A DNA stretch of 5,429 nucleotides from assembly GCA_029239935.1 (NCBI GenBank), contig JARBTY010000205.1, positions 1 through 5,429 on the forward strand, in the 5' to 3' direction. The notes under the pieces were generated by a model, which was not told where the DNA came from, made no database searches, and saw nothing but the letters and a program-made list of their open reading frames with translations. Below, in pieces: positions 5,342-5,429 of this stretch. The stretch comes from Clostridia bacterium. Its GTDB lineage: Bacteria > Bacillota_A > Clostridia > Lachnospirales > Cellulosilyticaceae. The stretch's first letter is position 1; each line of letters begins with the position of its first letter. The position numbers and the translations under genes were made by a program.

Positions 5342-5429
5342 TTATAAATTCTCAGCTATTTTAATCTCACTGTTAATAATATGATACTCCTGTTTTGGAA
5401 TGGTTCCGTGTATTAAAAACTCCACTGCT
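5342..5429 (-). CDS. Possible C-terminal end of an unidentified gene (5' part outside the window)
   Basis: A minus-strand frame is open from the window edge to the TAA at 5344-5342. It reads 28 residues with a protein-like composition, including FLIHGTIPKQEYHIINSEIK and ending AENL. The terminator hairpin 95 bp downstream on the same strand supports a gene here. Twenty-eight open codons are weak evidence by themselves, and I recognise no family. Confidence 0.4.
   Translation of the reverse strand, partial: AVEFLIHGTIPKQEYHIINSEIKIAENL

Larger units (their letters stand above)
5086..5429. other. Right-hand spacer, 344 bp without a complete gene
   Basis: The stretch holds the hydrolase promoter, repeated TTTACACTAT boxes, a hairpin with a minus-strand U tract, and possibly the last codons of a gene entering from the right. 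A 61-codon minus-strand frame at 5270-5085 crosses the promoter and hairpin, has no ribosome site, and is not accepted as a gene. Confidence 0.6.

Noticed and set aside
5301..5384. Plus-strand ORF beginning MRDFKNVYRYAFSNYKF, resembling the start of an ABC exporter
   Set aside because: There is no Shine-Dalgarno before the ATG and the frame stops after 27 codons at TGA. The open minus-strand frame and terminator favour a gene on the other strand. A broken transporter start cannot be fully excluded.

Overview
The window looks like the chromosome of a low-GC Bacillota (Bacilli or Clostridia; Paenibacillus-like contexts fit, but I cannot fix the genus). The basis is strong AGGAGG-type ribosome sites, A+T-rich spacers, a YdbC/PC4-like protein, a DUF4846 protein, a membrane-tailed serine hydrolase of the beta-lactamase family, and an erm-style leader in front of an efflux gene. 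I see no rRNA, tRNA, CRISPR array or insertion sequence.

Layout. Positions 1-1479 hold three plus-strand genes: the 3' part of the serine hydrolase, a 70-residue two-helix membrane protein close behind it, and, after a spacer, a 54-residue single-helix membrane protein. Positions 1580-2536 encode an N-terminally anchored DUF4846 protein. A perfect 22-bp inverted repeat (2563-2614) separates it from a convergent 12-helix MFS exporter of the DHA3/Mef type (3969-2671, minus strand). Positions 4328-4549 encode the YdbC-like ssDNA-binding protein. Its stop codon lies 5 bp from that of a convergent small alpha/beta hydrolase of the RBBP9/YdeN type (5085-4555, minus strand). The right end (5086-5429) holds the hydrolase promoter with repeated TTTACACTAT boxes, a minus-strand terminator hairpin, and perhaps the tail of another minus-strand gene.

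The most interesting element is the leader of the MFS gene (about 3970-4117, minus strand). It encodes a 12-residue peptide, MKRCVDTSPCKV, with its own Shine-Dalgarno sequence. The end of this ORF, a middle segment and the MFS ribosome site carry the same 8-mer in alternating orientation (GCAAAGTC / GACTTTGC / GCAAAGTC). The middle segment can therefore pair either with the leader-ORF segment, leaving the MFS start open, or with the MFS start, placing its Shine-Dalgarno in a hairpin. A further 7-bp pairing around the first segment completes a set of competing helices. This is the logic of translational attenuation known for erm and cat genes, here with a leader peptide I do not recognise. The MFS gene is also visibly richer in G+C than its neighbours, so exporter and switch may have arrived together as a resistance cassette.
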